Part shown: positions 11,815 to 25,300 of the stretch, piece after piece
How the letters are laid out: each line of letters starts with the position of its first letter
How positions within the stretch are numbered: position 1 is the stretch's first letter
Source: Natronomicrosphaera sp040876735
GTDB lineage: Bacteria > Planctomycetota > Phycisphaerae > Phycisphaerales > Phycisphaeraceae
Direction: 5' to 3'
Length of the DNA: 54,212 nt
NCBI GenBank assembly: GCA_040876735.1
Contig: JBBDPC010000164.1
Span: 1-54,212, forward strand
The notes under the pieces: model-generated
The model's input: the letters and a program-made list of their open reading frames with translations, nothing else
Told to the model about the DNA's origin: nothing
Database searches by the model: none
Position numbers and translations under genes: made by a program

Positions 11815-11831
11815 AATGCCCGGCGGGGGAA

Positions 11832-11926
11832 AAATGACGAATGACGAAATTCGAATGACGAGTGAAAGGCAGCGGGGCGGGAGATTGCCGACGGCTGATT
11901 TTAACCCGCATTCGTCATTCGTCATT
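11832..11926. repeat. Fold-back element A2, ATGACGA units
   Basis: The left half (11832-11861) is identical over 30 nt to element A1. Inverse units at 11911-11926 match 11833-11848 perfectly (16 bp). AGTGAA follows the last left unit at 11861-11866. The ribokinase stop codon and its last residues (GNDE) are encoded by the right arm. It lies between convergent pgk and the ribokinase gene. Confidence 0.9.
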
Positions 11927-12820
11927 CCCTTTGCGGGCGTTGAGGGGAAACGCGTCGACTTCGGTGGCAGTGGGGATGGCGTCCATCGCGCCGGGGCGCG
12001 TGCAGCAGAGCGCGGCGGCGCGGCAGGCGCGCGACAGAGATGCGTCGAGTTTCCCGCCGGCGGTCCAACTGGCGAGGAAGTAGCCGATGAACGTGTCGCC
12101 CGCGGCCGTGGTGTCGACCGGCTCGACGCGCGGCGAGGCGGCCTCCACCAAGCGACCGTCACCGCCGCGGCAGCAGACGCCCGCCGCGCCGAGTGTGAGC
12201 ACCACCGTCTGCCCCGCCGGCCGCATTTCCAGAATCGCCCGCGCATCATCACGGCCGCTCAGCGCCCGGCTCTCGCTTTCGTTGACGATCAGCACGTCCA
12301 CCTGTTCCAGCGGGTAGTCATGCACCGCCTCGGTCATCGGCGCGGGATTGAACACCACCGTCATGCCGCGCCGCCGGCCGGCGTCGATCATCTCCGCCAT
12401 ATGACTGACTTCGTTCTGCAGCAGCAGCACATCGCCATCGCTGAAGTCCGCCAGTGTGCGTTCGATCTGGTCGCGGTCAATGCGGTGGTTCGTGCCGGCG
12501 TGAAGCACGATGGCGTTTTCGCCCGCCGCGTCCACCTGGATGATCGCCTGCCCGGTGGAGTGGGCGTCGTCCACCACCACCGGCGACACGTCCACGCCGA
12601 CGGCCGCGAGTTTCTCGCACAGCCACCGCCCGTCCGCTCCGACCCGTCCGGCATGACACACCGCCGCGCCGGCGCGGGCGAGGGCAAACGACTGGTTCGC
12701 CCCCTTGCCGCCGGCGAACGTGCGGTAGCCGTGGCTGGCGATCGTCTCACCGGGTCGGACGATGCGGGTCACGTCGAAGACATGGTCGATATTGAGCGAG
12801 CCGAAGTTGAGTATTCGCAT
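11915..12820 (-). CDS. PfkB-family sugar kinase, ribokinase-like
   Basis: The 301-residue protein has the PfkB fold: an N-terminal NFGSLNIDHVF, the signature GGKGANQSFALARAG at about residues 37-51, and the C-terminal DTTAAGDTFIGYFLA with the catalytic Asp in the GAGD-like AAGD. This arrangement matches ribokinases (RbsK), which phosphorylate ribose, but related members use other sugars or nucleosides and no transporter or pentose gene adjoins it. The last four residues come from the fold-back repeat A2, so its C-terminus has probably been altered by the repeat. It is followed upstream by a small membrane protein gene on the same strand. Confidence 0.88.
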   Translation of the reverse strand: MRILNFGSLNIDHVFDVTRIVRPGETIASHGYRTFAGGKGANQSFALARAGAAVCHAGRVGADGRWLCEKLAAVGVDVSPVVVDDAHSTGQAIIQVDAAGENAIVLHAGTNHRIDRDQIERTLADFSDGDVLLLQNEVSHMAEMIDAGRRRGMTVVFNPAPMTEAVHDYPLEQVDVLIVNESESRALSGRDDARAILEMRPAGQTVVLTLGAAGVCCRGGDGRLVEAASPRVEPVDTTAAGDTFIGYFLASWTAGGKLDASLSRACRAAALCCTRPGAMDAIPTATEVDAFPLNARKGNDE

Positions 12821-12850
12821 GGCGAAACCTGTCGTGCGTGTCGTAATCGG

Positions 12851-13420
12851 TCATGGTGAAGGTGCGTCTTCCATGCCTGCCAGGATCGCTTCGTGGAAGC
12901 GCACGTCGCGGTCGTGCTCGCTGGAGACTGGGAACGAGAACCACCGGCCGTCGGTGCGTTCGAGGTCAATCTGGCTGTCAATAAGAAATGATTCGTCCCG
13001 CGACAGCGTGACGTCGGCGATTTCGCTGAAGGGGATGATGGTCAGCGGATCGCCCCCGGCATCTTCCATGTAGATCACGACGTGGCGATCGCTGACAAAG
13101 TAGAAGCCGTTGCGGATGTCCGTCACCGCGTCGGAGTAGAAGTATTGCAACTGCTCGTCGGCTTCCAGTGCGCCGACGTCGTGCATGATGTCGATGAACC
13201 GGTTGGGCGTCTGGTTGCCGACGTAGACGGACGTTTCCGGGCCGACCGCGCCGACGTAGGCGATCCAGCCGACGCAGGTGAGGCAGGGCAGGAAGACGAC
13301 CGCGCCGATGCCGACCAGCAGCCAGCCCCACCACGGCATGCCGCGCCGGCGGGCTGGGGAAGCCGGCTCCCACTGGTTGGACGCACTGTACGGATTGGGC
13401 GATTCGGGGAACTGGCTCAT
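12851..13420 (-). CDS. Hypothetical single-pass membrane protein
   Basis: The 189-residue product (start MSQFPESP at 13420) has a Pro/Ser-rich N-terminus and one strong membrane helix at about residues 30-55 (WWGWLLVGIGAVVFLPCL). A roughly 130-residue globular domain follows. It contains YFYSDAVTDIRNGFYFVSDRHVV and IPFSEIADVTL, a beta-rich pattern that recalls PH-like domains. I do not recognise a named family. It lies 30 bp upstream of the ribokinase gene and 27 bp downstream of the large secreted protein gene, all on the minus strand. Confidence 0.75.
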   Translation of the reverse strand: MSQFPESPNPYSASNQWEPASPARRRGMPWWGWLLVGIGAVVFLPCLTCVGWIAYVGAVGPETSVYVGNQTPNRFIDIMHDVGALEADEQLQYFYSDAVTDIRNGFYFVSDRHVVIYMEDAGGDPLTIIPFSEIADVTLSRDESFLIDSQIDLERTDGRWFSFPVSSEHDRDVRFHEAILAGMEDAPSP

Positions 13421-13447
13421 ACGGGATTCTCGCAAAGGTGGCGGCGA

Positions 13448-15670
13448 TCATTCATCGGTATAAGTCTGCTGGCGTTCGAGCAGTTCTTCCAGCGTCTTGC
13501 CGGTCTGCTCGAGGACGAGGCGGCGGGCTTCGTGGAGGGGCATTGATTGGGCGTGACCATCGGCGAAGCCGACGGCAATACGCTGGTCTGCGGCATGCTC
13601 CGGGCGCTCGACGAGCATCACCGTTTCGCTCGGCCGCGGCAACGCTTCGAGACGGTCAGGAAGTTCACCGCCGAGAAAGATATAGGAGCTGTTGCGACGG
13701 ATCCAATCGACCTGCTGATCTTCCGGCGAGCCGGGCATTTCCACCGGTGCAGCCACGGGAACTCCAGGCGCAAAGAACAAGCTCGCCTCAGGTAGATAAG
13801 TGCCGTACAGGTCCGCCAGTTCGTCGGGCAACTGGTCACCGTGATCGATTGCATAGGCGTGAACTGCCACGCTGAGTTGCCGCACGTTGCTGAGAGACTG
13901 GGTCTGCTGCGTGGCCGAGCGGGCGGCGCCGAGGGCGGGCAGCAGGGTGCTCGCGCTCATTGCGAGGGCGGAGGGGCCGAACATGCCTTCGTAGCCGAGC
14001 ATCTGGCTGCCCGGGAAGGGGCTGACCGACTGGCTGTGCCAGCCCGCGTCGTCGGCCCAGGCCACCTGCCCCGCCGGGCCGAGGTGGGCCATCAGCTTGC
14101 CCAGCGACGGCAGCAGCGCCATGGCTCGGCCGTCATCCGCCGGGCTCATCGCGATGGCGATGGAGGAGGCGAGTTGGCCGATCATCATCGTGCTGCCGTA
14201 GGTGTGCGGCGCGGTGGCTTCGAGGTCGGTGAAGGTGACGGCGCTGGCGGGGGGGGCGCCGAGCCAGCCGCGCACGGCCTGGAAGCGTTCGTTGTCGAGG
14301 ATGGAGGGGCCGCCGGCCTGGGCGAAGTCGATCGCCGCCATCACCGACTGCGGCAGCAGGCCGGCGTGCAGCGTGCCGTCATGAATCGCCCACGTCGGCT
14401 GGATGATCGGCACGGTGAAGCTGTGCACCTCGACGCCGGCGTGCTCGAAGGTGACGAAGCGCAGGTGCGGCTCGCTTTCGTGATCCGGCTCGGCGGCGTC
14501 GCGGGCGGCCTGGCCGAGGCTGCGCAGCGCGGCCGCGACGCGCTCGGGCTCGCGCAGCTCGTTGGCGACCGCCATGCCCAGCCAGCTCGTCGGGCCGGCG
14601 ACGTTGGCGTCGCGGTACATCACCCAGACGGGGCCGAGGCCTTGCAGCAGGTCGGCTTCGAGGTCGACGCCGGTCATCATGCTGGCCATGAACATCGCCT
14701 CGTCGATTTCGCCCGCCGAAGCGGGGTCGAGCCTGTCGGTGGCGGTGCGGGCCTGGTCCACCATGCCGGCGAGGTCGAGGCGCATCGTCGCCAGCCAGGT
14801 GGTGGTGACCGGTGCGACGGCGAGGTGGCGATCGGTGATCGGCTCACCGTCGAGCAACCATTGCGCAAGGCCGCGGCGTGGGGCGGGGGCATCTACGAAT
14901 GCCTGCGTCAGCCAGCGCGGGCCGTCGAAGCCGGCGGCAAAGCTGGCGGTGTGGACGCCGTCGAGGCCGAGCACATCGATGAACGTGGCAAGCTCCTCCT
15001 GCTCGTCCGGACTGGCGTGCAGTTGGGCTTGCGAGCGGACCAGCGCGAGCAGGCCATCCACGTTGACGTAGCCCACCGCCACGGCTTCACCGGGCAGTTG
15101 CTGCATGGCCTGCGTGAAGGATTCGGATTCGGCGAGCCGCGGCGCGCCCTCGGCCGGGGGCGCGTCGGCGAAGGTGAGGTGGATCATGTCGTCCGCCTCG
15201 GCGATCTGCATCGGCAGGCCCATCGCCTGCAACATCGCCAGATGTTCGTTGATGGCATCACGGTCGTCGCCAGGCGCGATGATGAGACCCGCACGCGGCA
15301 TCGGCGGGCCGCCGGGGCTCATCATGCCCTCCGCGACGCCGGCGAGGTAGAACGTCCACGGCCGACGCCACGCCACCGAGCCCAGTTCGTCGAGCACCCG
15401 CTGTGCCATCCCGTCGGTCGGATCGTTGTGGCCGTACCGCTCGGCGAGCAGCGGCAGGGTGTAGCCGACCAGTTCGCGTAGTTGAGTTTCATCGAGCAGT
15501 TGCTTGAAGTGCGTCTGCTCGAAGCCGGCCGCCGCCTCGTCCGCGCCGTGCCAGCCGATGTAGACCAGCGCCTCCTCCGGCACATGGTCGGCCAGCGGTG
15601 CGGTGTACGCCGGCCCCGCCGCGCACAGCGCGGCCACCGCCACAAGCAACATCTGCATGAACGTTCGCAT
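13448..15670 (-). CDS. Secreted protein with DUF3352-like body and pseudopilin-like tail
   Basis: The 740-residue precursor starts at 15670 behind a GGGGG purine run. A signal peptide covers about residues 1-24 (MLLVAVAALCAAGPAYT). The next 530 or so residues resemble secreted DUF3352-type proteins: repeated units with FTQAMQQLPG, GYVNVDGLL and similar. From about residue 575 the style changes to SASTLLPALGAARS followed by QSLSNVRQLSVAVHAYA and later VGFADGHAQSM. That part resembles the region after the helix of planctomycete pseudopilin-like (DUF1559 / H-X9-DG) proteins. The fusion is my reading, not a database result. Function is unknown; location is outside the inner membrane. Confidence 0.75.
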   Translation of the reverse strand: MRTFMQMLLVAVAALCAAGPAYTAPLADHVPEEALVYIGWHGADEAAAGFEQTHFKQLLDETQLRELVGYTLPLLAERYGHNDPTDGMAQRVLDELGSVAWRRPWTFYLAGVAEGMMSPGGPPMPRAGLIIAPGDDRDAINEHLAMLQAMGLPMQIAEADDMIHLTFADAPPAEGAPRLAESESFTQAMQQLPGEAVAVGYVNVDGLLALVRSQAQLHASPDEQEELATFIDVLGLDGVHTASFAAGFDGPRWLTQAFVDAPAPRRGLAQWLLDGEPITDRHLAVAPVTTTWLATMRLDLAGMVDQARTATDRLDPASAGEIDEAMFMASMMTGVDLEADLLQGLGPVWVMYRDANVAGPTSWLGMAVANELREPERVAAALRSLGQAARDAAEPDHESEPHLRFVTFEHAGVEVHSFTVPIIQPTWAIHDGTLHAGLLPQSVMAAIDFAQAGGPSILDNERFQAVRGWLGAPPASAVTFTDLEATAPHTYGSTMMIGQLASSIAIAMSPADDGRAMALLPSLGKLMAHLGPAGQVAWADDAGWHSQSVSPFPGSQMLGYEGMFGPSALAMSASTLLPALGAARSATQQTQSLSNVRQLSVAVHAYAIDHGDQLPDELADLYGTYLPEASLFFAPGVPVAAPVEMPGSPEDQQVDWIRRNSSYIFLGGELPDRLEALPRPSETVMLVERPEHAADQRIAVGFADGHAQSMPLHEARRLVLEQTGKTLEELLERQQTYTDE

Positions 15671-15797
15671 CAGATCCCCCAAGGTTACAAGTGCCATCGA
15701 TATGCCGAGGTCATGACGAACCTCGCACTGAAACAGATGGGCAGATGTTACGGCAAAACGTGAAGGGCCGGCAACCACAAGACGCCCGGCCCCCTCA

Positions 15798-15984
15798 CTC
15801 CCACGCCCGCCTCTGAGCAGCGCCGCGACGAAGAGCGAGATGAGTGAAGCCCAAATGACAAAATTCAAATGACAAATGATGGAACCGGCTTTCCGTTGCT
15901 TTCACTTGCCATTTGAGCTTTGTCATTTGTCATTCCCCTGATCCCGCTCTTCGTCGCGGCGCTGCTCAGAGGCGGGCGTGGGAG
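15798..15984. repeat. Composite fold-back element A3 with 40-bp outer arms
   Basis: Perfect 40-bp inverted arms (15798-15837 and 15945-15984) enclose ATGACAA-type units and an AATTC centre (15853-15876). Inverse units follow at about 15906-15936. The units carry A where elements A1 and A2 carry G (ATGACAA versus ATGACGA). The right arm ends 2 nt before the gyrB stop codon. The 316-bp stretch from 15671 to 15986 holds no gene; apart from this element it contains only the upstream region of the secreted-protein gene. Confidence 0.92.
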
Positions 15985-15986
15985 GG

Positions 15987-18611
<2,625 letters not shown>

Positions 18612-18709
18612 AGAGTTTTGAATGCCTTTGGCCCGGCATCGGGCATGAGGGAATCTGTGGGCGTCAAGGCCGCGCCTCACGGCCTGAAGCCGGGCGGGGC
18701 AAGACCTTT

Positions 18710-18715
18710 ATTTTA
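18710..18715 (-). promoter_or_regulatory. Putative -10 of gyrB
   Basis: TAAAAT stands out in a GC-rich region and would give a leader of about 90 nt. No -35 was confirmed. Confidence 0.35.
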
Positions 18716-18779
18716 GGCGAAAAACCCGGCTTTCGCCACTCTCGTGGCCGGGTGATTTGCCGGCACCCAAGGCGGGGAT

Positions 18780-18831
18780 GCGGCGTGAGTTACCGTCGTT
18801 CAACCCGGTGCCGGACACTCGCTCACGCCGC
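18780..18831. terminator. Inverted repeat downstream of dtd
   Basis: GCGGCGTGAG (18780-18789) and CTCACGCCGC (18822-18831) form a 10-bp stem around a 32-nt loop, 5 bp beyond the dtd stop. There is no T run, so a terminator role is only inferred. A second small stem, ACCCGGC and GCCGGGT, lies at 18724-18753. Confidence 0.4.
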
Positions 18832-18836
18832 CGCCG

Positions 18837-19292
18837 TCACGCTGACAGATCGGCCGAGTCGAGCCAGAGCGTGACCGGGCCGTCGTTGTGAATCACCACG
18901 TCCATCATCGCCCCGAACCGCCCGCAGGCCACGCGGGCCACGCCGAGGCGTTCAAGTTGCCGGGCGAAATGGATCACCAGCGGCTCGGCCACCTCCGGCC
19001 GGGCGGCGTGGATGAAGCTGGGGCGCCGGCCTTTGCGGGCGTCGCCGTACAACGTGAACTGCGAGACCACCAGCGCCTCGCCCGCCACGTCCAGCAGCGA
19101 GCGGTCGAACCGGCCCTGCTCGTCGGGGAACAGCCGGAGGTGGACCAGCTTCGCGGCCAGGCGGTCGGCCTCGGCCTCGGTGTCGCCTTCGCCGACGCCC
19201 ACGAGCAGGACATAGCCGCGGCCGATGCGGCCGACGGTTTCGCCGTCGACCGACACCGAACCTTGCGTGACCCGTTGCAGCAGCACGCGCAT
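18837..19292 (-). CDS. dtd: D-aminoacyl-tRNA deacylase
   Basis: The 151-residue enzyme removes D-amino acids (and glycine from tRNA-Ala) from mischarged tRNAs and acts as a homodimer in the cytosol. It begins MRVLLQRV and contains SQFTLYGDARKGRRPSF. It ends with the cross-subunit Gly-cisPro motif in IHNDGPVTLWL. Length is normal for the bacterial Dtd1 type. TATCTT lies 8 nt before the ATG, and no Shine-Dalgarno is seen. It lies 46 bp downstream of the giant secreted-protein gene on the same strand. Confidence 0.97.
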   Translation of the reverse strand: MRVLLQRVTQGSVSVDGETVGRIGRGYVLLVGVGEGDTEAEADRLAAKLVHLRLFPDEQGRFDRSLLDVAGEALVVSQFTLYGDARKGRRPSFIHAARPEVAEPLVIHFARQLERLGVARVACGRFGAMMDVVIHNDGPVTLWLDSADLSA

Positions 19293-19338
19293 GGCTGGAG
19301 AAGATAACGCGCCCCGGCGTCGGCCGCTGCAAGGGCGC

Positions 19339-22300
19339 TCATCGCCCGGGAGCCGGGGCCTCGCGCACCACCGCGCCGTGCTCGTCGCTGAGGATCAGGA
19401 TGCTGAACCGTTGGGCGCCGCCTTGCTGGTCGCCACTGACCGAGGCGTAGTCGAACCGGCCGCGCAGATCGGTGTAGCCGTCCTTGTAAAACTGCACGCT
19501 GTCATCGGCCATGCGGGCGTAGACCTTCACGTACACCCCCGCCGCGCCGCCCGCTTCGCCGCGATGGCGGACCTGCAACTGGCCGTAGTTCTCCACCATC
19601 CGCACGTCCAGCGCGTTCGAGAAGTAGGCCGTCGACCGCTTCACCGGGCCGCCGACCACTTCGATCATCAGGTTCCGGCCCGCCAGTTGCTCGGGCAACG
19701 CGATGGTCGTGGCGCGTTCATCGTCCGGCAGGTCGATCGTCTGCTGGTGGTTGGGCTCGATGAACGCGAACTGTTCGCCGTAGCTTTGCACGAACGGTTC
19801 ACTGGAGAAGAGCAGCTCGATGTCCATCAGGTAGTAGTTGACCGTCACGGCGTCGAGGTTCGCCCATGCCAGCTCGATGCGGTCGGCTTCGACGTGCATC
19901 TCCACCGCCGGCTCGGTGTCGGCCAGCCGTTGATGCTGCTGGTCCCGGTCATCCTCATCCACCAGCCGGCCCCCGGCCCCTTCAATCTCGGCAAGCTGCG
20001 ACAGCACGGTGGCGAACCGCTCACGCCAGCGCTCGACCGGATGGTCCGCGTATCGCTCGGCGACGTGGCGGGCCTTGTCCAGCTCCTGCGTGTAGAACGC
20101 GAGGTAGGCGGTGAAATAGTCATACTGCAACCGTGCGTCGAGATTGTCCGGCTCGACCTGCTCGAAGAACGCCAGTGCCTCCTCCACGCGGTCCTGCAAC
20201 AGCAGGTAGTAGGCCACCGTCATGCGGTCGTCGTCATCCAGTTCCGCGCGATGGGCGAGCACGTCGAGCGTCGCGAGGTACTGGCTGTGCAAGGCGGGGT
20301 TGACGATCTGCCGCACCCGGCCGAGCTGATGGGCGCGGGCGTTGACCAGCGGCGCATATTCAAGCATCTGCCACGCCTTGCGCTCCACCGGGTCGATCTG
20401 CAGCAGCGTCGAGTCGAGGTAGCTGCCGGCCTGCTGCACGAAGCGGTCCTGGAACTGGAGGTACTGCCGCATCGTCGGCAGGTGGTCGTGCAGCAGGCTG
20501 TAGGACCAGAGCGTATCGTCGTAGGCCAAGCGTTCGTTGAGCAGTTCGGTGATGGTGAGGAAGAAGTCGCGGTCGCGCATCCGCCAGGCGATGCGCGCCA
20601 GGTCGATGTCTTCGACGTTGTGGGCCTGGAGATGTTCGACGACCTGCTCTTCGCTGCCGTGCTGGGAGATGTACGGCCAGCTTTCGCGGTCGATCTGCGT
20701 CGGCTCCGCGACGACGTGGAAGCGCACCGGCTCGGCGGCAGCGACGGGCCTCTCGCGGCTGGCGACGTGGACGGGGAAGTGGGCGTAGTCGCCGGGGTCG
20801 GGGAAGTAGAAGTGGTATTCGAGCTTGACGGTCTGGAAGGGTTCCACGGCGACGTGGTGGCTGCGCGTGGTGCGGCCGTTGAGGACGGGCATCGCGCCCT
20901 GGGGCACCTGGAGCAACACGTCGAGGCGTTGCCGGGTGGAGGTGGGGTTGGTGACGACGACTTGGCCGCCGTAGACGGTCTGGACGACGAACTCGTCGGT
21001 GATGAACTTGTCGACGCGTTCGTTGTCGAGCATGCGGTAGCGGTCGTCGTGCTGGTAGAAGTTCTGGCTGACGAGGATGGGGGCGTCGTCGGCGGGCGGG
21101 CCGACGGGTTCGATCTGGCGGTAGAAGACGATGATGGATGAGCCGGCGGTGAGGGTGACGCGGCCGGGGGCTTCATTGTCGGCATCGTCACCGGCGAGGT
21201 CGTGTTCGTCGGCCTCGAAGGGCAGGTCGAGCACGGCCATCGCGAGCATCATGCTGGTGAAGTTGGTCGCGGCCTCGGGGAACTCGGTGGAGAGGAACGG
21301 GCCGACGCCGTCGTGCTGCGCGTAATCGCGCCAGAAGGCGTTGACGGGGACGAGGTCGGCAGTCTGCTGGTGGATGGGCAGGTGGTGGTAATTGTTCTCG
21401 GCCCACTCCATGGTGGGGGCGACCACGCGGTAGAGCCGACGCACCTGCTCGCGCATGTCTTTGGCTTCGTCGACGCCGAGCTTGCTCTGACGTTCGAAGG
21501 CATTGTCGTCACCACGCTGTGCGAGATCGGCCAATTGCTCCATGGCTTCTGCTGCCTCCCGGGGGGCGGAGCGGGCCGGCTGGTCGTCGGGGACGGGACC
21601 CGAGCCGAAAAGGCCGCCGCCCCCACGGCCGCCCGCCTGGTCCCGCCGGCGGGCGCGATCCAGTTCGGCGAAATCGTCAAACCCGCGGGCGATGCCGTCG
21701 GTGGACAGGGCGCTGCCGTGCAGGGCGAGGTCGAACAGCAGGTTGTCGCGGGCGGTGTCGGGCGGGAGGAGGTGGTAGCGGTCGGTGATGTGGCGGGCGA
21801 CGTTTTCCTGGTCGTTCTGCGCCTGGCCGAGCAGGATGCGTTCGGCGGTGTTGAGCTGCGCGAATGCCCAGCGCTGGCGGTAGCGGGCGAGGTCGTCGCC
21901 GAGCAGGTAGTGGTCCATGAACGTCTTGTCGCGCTTGTTGGCGAGGTAGGGCAGGACGACGTCATCGAAGAAGGGGCGGTCTTTGTGATAGAGGAAAAAG
22001 TGCAGTTCGTGGCTGGCATGGCGGGCGTAGTGATCGAGCTTCTGGTCGCGGTCGAAGATGGGCCAGTCGAGGATGAAGGCGAAGTCGGCGAGCTTGCCGT
22101 CGCCGTCGTTCTCGGCGTTGAGCGTGAGCAGGAGGCGGTAGACGTCGGCGAGGGAGTCGTAGGTTTCAAGCTGGGCGTCGGTGAGGTCGCGGAAGGTGAG
22201 CGTGTCGCCGAGGTGGAGGATGTCGGTGTTGCGGCGCTGGGTGAAGTGGGCGTCGGGGTCGAGCGGTTCGATGAGGCGGCGTTCGCGCAGGGCGGGATTG

Positions 22301-25300
22301 ATGACGTCGAGGGCGAACTGGCGTGAGGCGGTGTGCGTGCCGTCGATGGCGACGATGTGGAGGACGTGGCGGTCGCCGAGCTGATCGCGGTCGAGGGTGA
22401 TCAGGCCGTCCGCGTCGGGCCGGAGGTTGGCGAGGACGAGCGGGGGGTTGGCGAGGAAGTTGAGGTCGGGCGCGTGCTCGCGTGGGGCGGGTGCGGCTTC
22501 TTGTTCGGCGGTGCCGGCGTCACTGCGGCCGCGGTCGCTGCCGGAGTCGCCGAACATGCCGCCGCTGCCGGGCTGCTGCTGGCCGGTGTCGGTTTCGCGG
22601 ACGGCCCAGGGGTTCAGCAGGAGGCCGGGGCGGGTGAGCATGTTGCCGGGGAAGCGGGGGGCGTGGCGGCGGTCGAGGATGTAGCGGTATTCGTCGCCGA
22701 TGTCGCGGCCGGCGACGTAGCTGGTGGTGGCGAAGGGCAGGCGGGTGACGGTCGCGCCTTCACGGGCGGGGACGCGCAGGCTGTCGTGGGGGTGGAACGG
22801 GGCGAGGTAGCGGGTGGCGAAGACGTGAACGCGCGTGTCGGGCCCGGCGTGGTGCGTGCGGATGCGGATGACGTCGTCATCGGCATCGCCGGCGTCGTCG
22901 AGCGTGGGTTGGAGCAGCGTCATGGGGCGCGGGTCGGTGCGGTCGAGGTAGCGTTGTTCACCGAGCAGATGGCTGGCGTGGGCGACGCCTTCGGTGACGT
23001 GGATGGCGATGCGCGTGTCGTCGTGCTTGAGGATGAGCTGGTAGTCGCCGGGTTCGAGGGCGTCGAGCACGATGTAGCCGGCGTCGATGGCGAGGCGGTC
23101 GAAGCGGTCGGCGATGGGTTGGCCGTCGCGCAGTTCGAGCAGGCCGAGGGCGTCGCGCGTGGGCCGGTCGGTGGGGCGGGTCCATGGCAGCAGGATGGTT
23201 TGGCCCGCGGCGGCGGTGTAGGTGGGCAGGTGGGTGTAGGCGGGATCGCGCAGCGTCCATGCCTGCTCCAGGCCGTCGGCCGTGCGGACGCTGACGCGCT
23301 CGACGTCCGCCAGCGGGCCGAGGCGCATGCGGCCGGCCGCGTCGGTCTGGAGGTAGGCGTGGATCATGCTGCTGATGTCACGATGCTTGACCTGCACGGT
23401 GACGAGGCGGTCAGGCAGCGGCTCACCGTTGCGGCCGCGCAGTTCGAGCAGGTAGTCATCGCCGTCGCGGGTGAGCAGGGGGATGGTGAGCTTTTCACTG
23501 CCGGCCAGGGCGTTGACTTTCACGCTGTCGCTGGCGGCGAGGTCCACATCTTCGCCTTCGCTGAGGCTGGGGATGGTGGCGTCGAGCGTGAAGTGGAGGC
23601 TGGCCAGGCGGGGCGGCACCTGGAAGCGGTGGGTGGTTTCGCCATCTTCGTCGAGTTGAAAGTCGGTGACGGTCTGCGAACTGGCGACGCCGTCCCGGTC
23701 GTGGCTGGTGATGGTCAGGCGAACGTCTTCGAGCAGGCCCAGCGGTTGCACCGCGCCGTTGAGGCGAAGCGTGGGGCGGATCAGGAGCGTGGCCTGCTGG
23801 CGATCGTTGAGCGACTCGCGTTCGACGTGGAAGCCGGCGTCGAGGCGGTATTGTTCGCCGGCGTGCTGGAAGTGGTCGAGTGTGGCGCGGTCGCCATGCG
23901 CGAGGATGACCGCCTGCCGGCCAGGGTCGGTGGTATAAGGCACGACGATGCGGCCGGCGTCGTCGGGGGTGTACTGGTGGCCGTCGACGTGGAGCGTGGC
24001 GTCGGGCAGCGGCTGGTTGTCCTGGTCGTAGACGCGGAACAGGTGGCCGGCGGGCCCATGTTCCATGGTGTAGCGCAGTTGGCCGACGCGCACCACCGCC
24101 CGGCTGCTGCGGCCGTTGCCGATCATCTCCACCACCCACGTGCCCGGCCGGTCGATCTGCGGCAGTTCGATGCTGCGGCGCACCCGGCGGATCGGCGCGG
24201 CGTCATAGGCGAAGCTCGATGCATGGTTGGGCACGAGGCCGTCGAGTTCGATGGTCGTGCCGACCTCCCGGTTCTTCGCCTGGTAGTAGTTGAGCGCATT
24301 GATACGATAGACGCGCACCAGCAGCGTCGGCACATGCTTGACGTTGACCGCGAGGGCGACCAGCTCGTCAGGTTCGACGTGCTGCGGGTTGGTGGCGGCG
24401 AAGTCGATGTCCACACGGTCGCGCAGCGCCTGCACCTCGGCGGGGCTCAGCAGCGAGTACCACTGCTCCGCATCGCCAAGGCCGGCGGTGAGGCGCGTCT
24501 CGGCGATGAGCTTGTCGAGGTAATCCTCGCGCAGGTATTGGCGCAGCGCGTCGCGCGGATCGTTTTCGAGAAACAGCTCAGCCAGGTAGGCGCGGATCAG
24601 TGGCTCATCGTTGCCGACACGCGACAGCAGCGTGACGTCTTGCAGGTCGGCCGAGGGGTCGGCGGTGTGTCCGTGCTGCCGGCGTTGATCGCGCAGCCAG
24701 TTTTCGTTGACGTAAGGCGCCTGCCGGGGAATCCGCACGTATTGCAGGAAGCGGTCGAAGCTGTAGTCGTCCAGCCGGCGGTCGAGCTGCAACTGGTGAT
24801 GCAGCACATGCAGCTTGATCGCGTTGTGCGCCGGCGCGAGTTGCTCGGCGAAGTTCCACAGCCGGTTGAGGTACGCCCGCCGGGCTTCGAGGTTGCGCAC
24901 GATGTCCACGTCCGGGCCCGGCCGAAGCTTCGACATCCAGGTCTGGATGAACGTGGTGTCGTGCATCAGGGCTGGCATCAGCTCCCGGCAGGCGGCAAGC
25001 TGTTCGAGCGTCAGCAGCCTGTGCACGTCGTGCTGCCCGAAGCCGCGCGAGCGTTCGTACTGTAGGTCGCGCACGACCAGCGCGGGCAGGTTCGCGTAGT
25101 CCGGCCGGTCGAGGCGGGAGAGCAGGTCGCGCAGTTCGTCGTCGCTGAGGTCCCGCTGGATGAGCCATTCATATGCCGAGCGATCGAAGCCGGCGACGTT
25201 GCGGCGTTGGTGATCCCGGGCGCGGGCGAAGATGGCGTCGCGGGTGAGTTGGTCCTGGTCCAGTTGCGTCGGCCGGTTGGGGCGGGCGTCGGGACGTTCG

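Noticed and set aside
14712..14725. Another embedded hairpin of the CTTCAG family in the secreted-protein gene
   Set aside because: It is only a 5-bp stem with a TTCG loop and is expected by chance in GC-rich coding sequence.
22333..25065. 910-residue open frame antisense to the giant secreted protein
   Set aside because: Low-complexity Val/Gly/Ala composition and the signal peptide, Shine-Dalgarno and domain pattern on the opposite strand identify it as a shadow.
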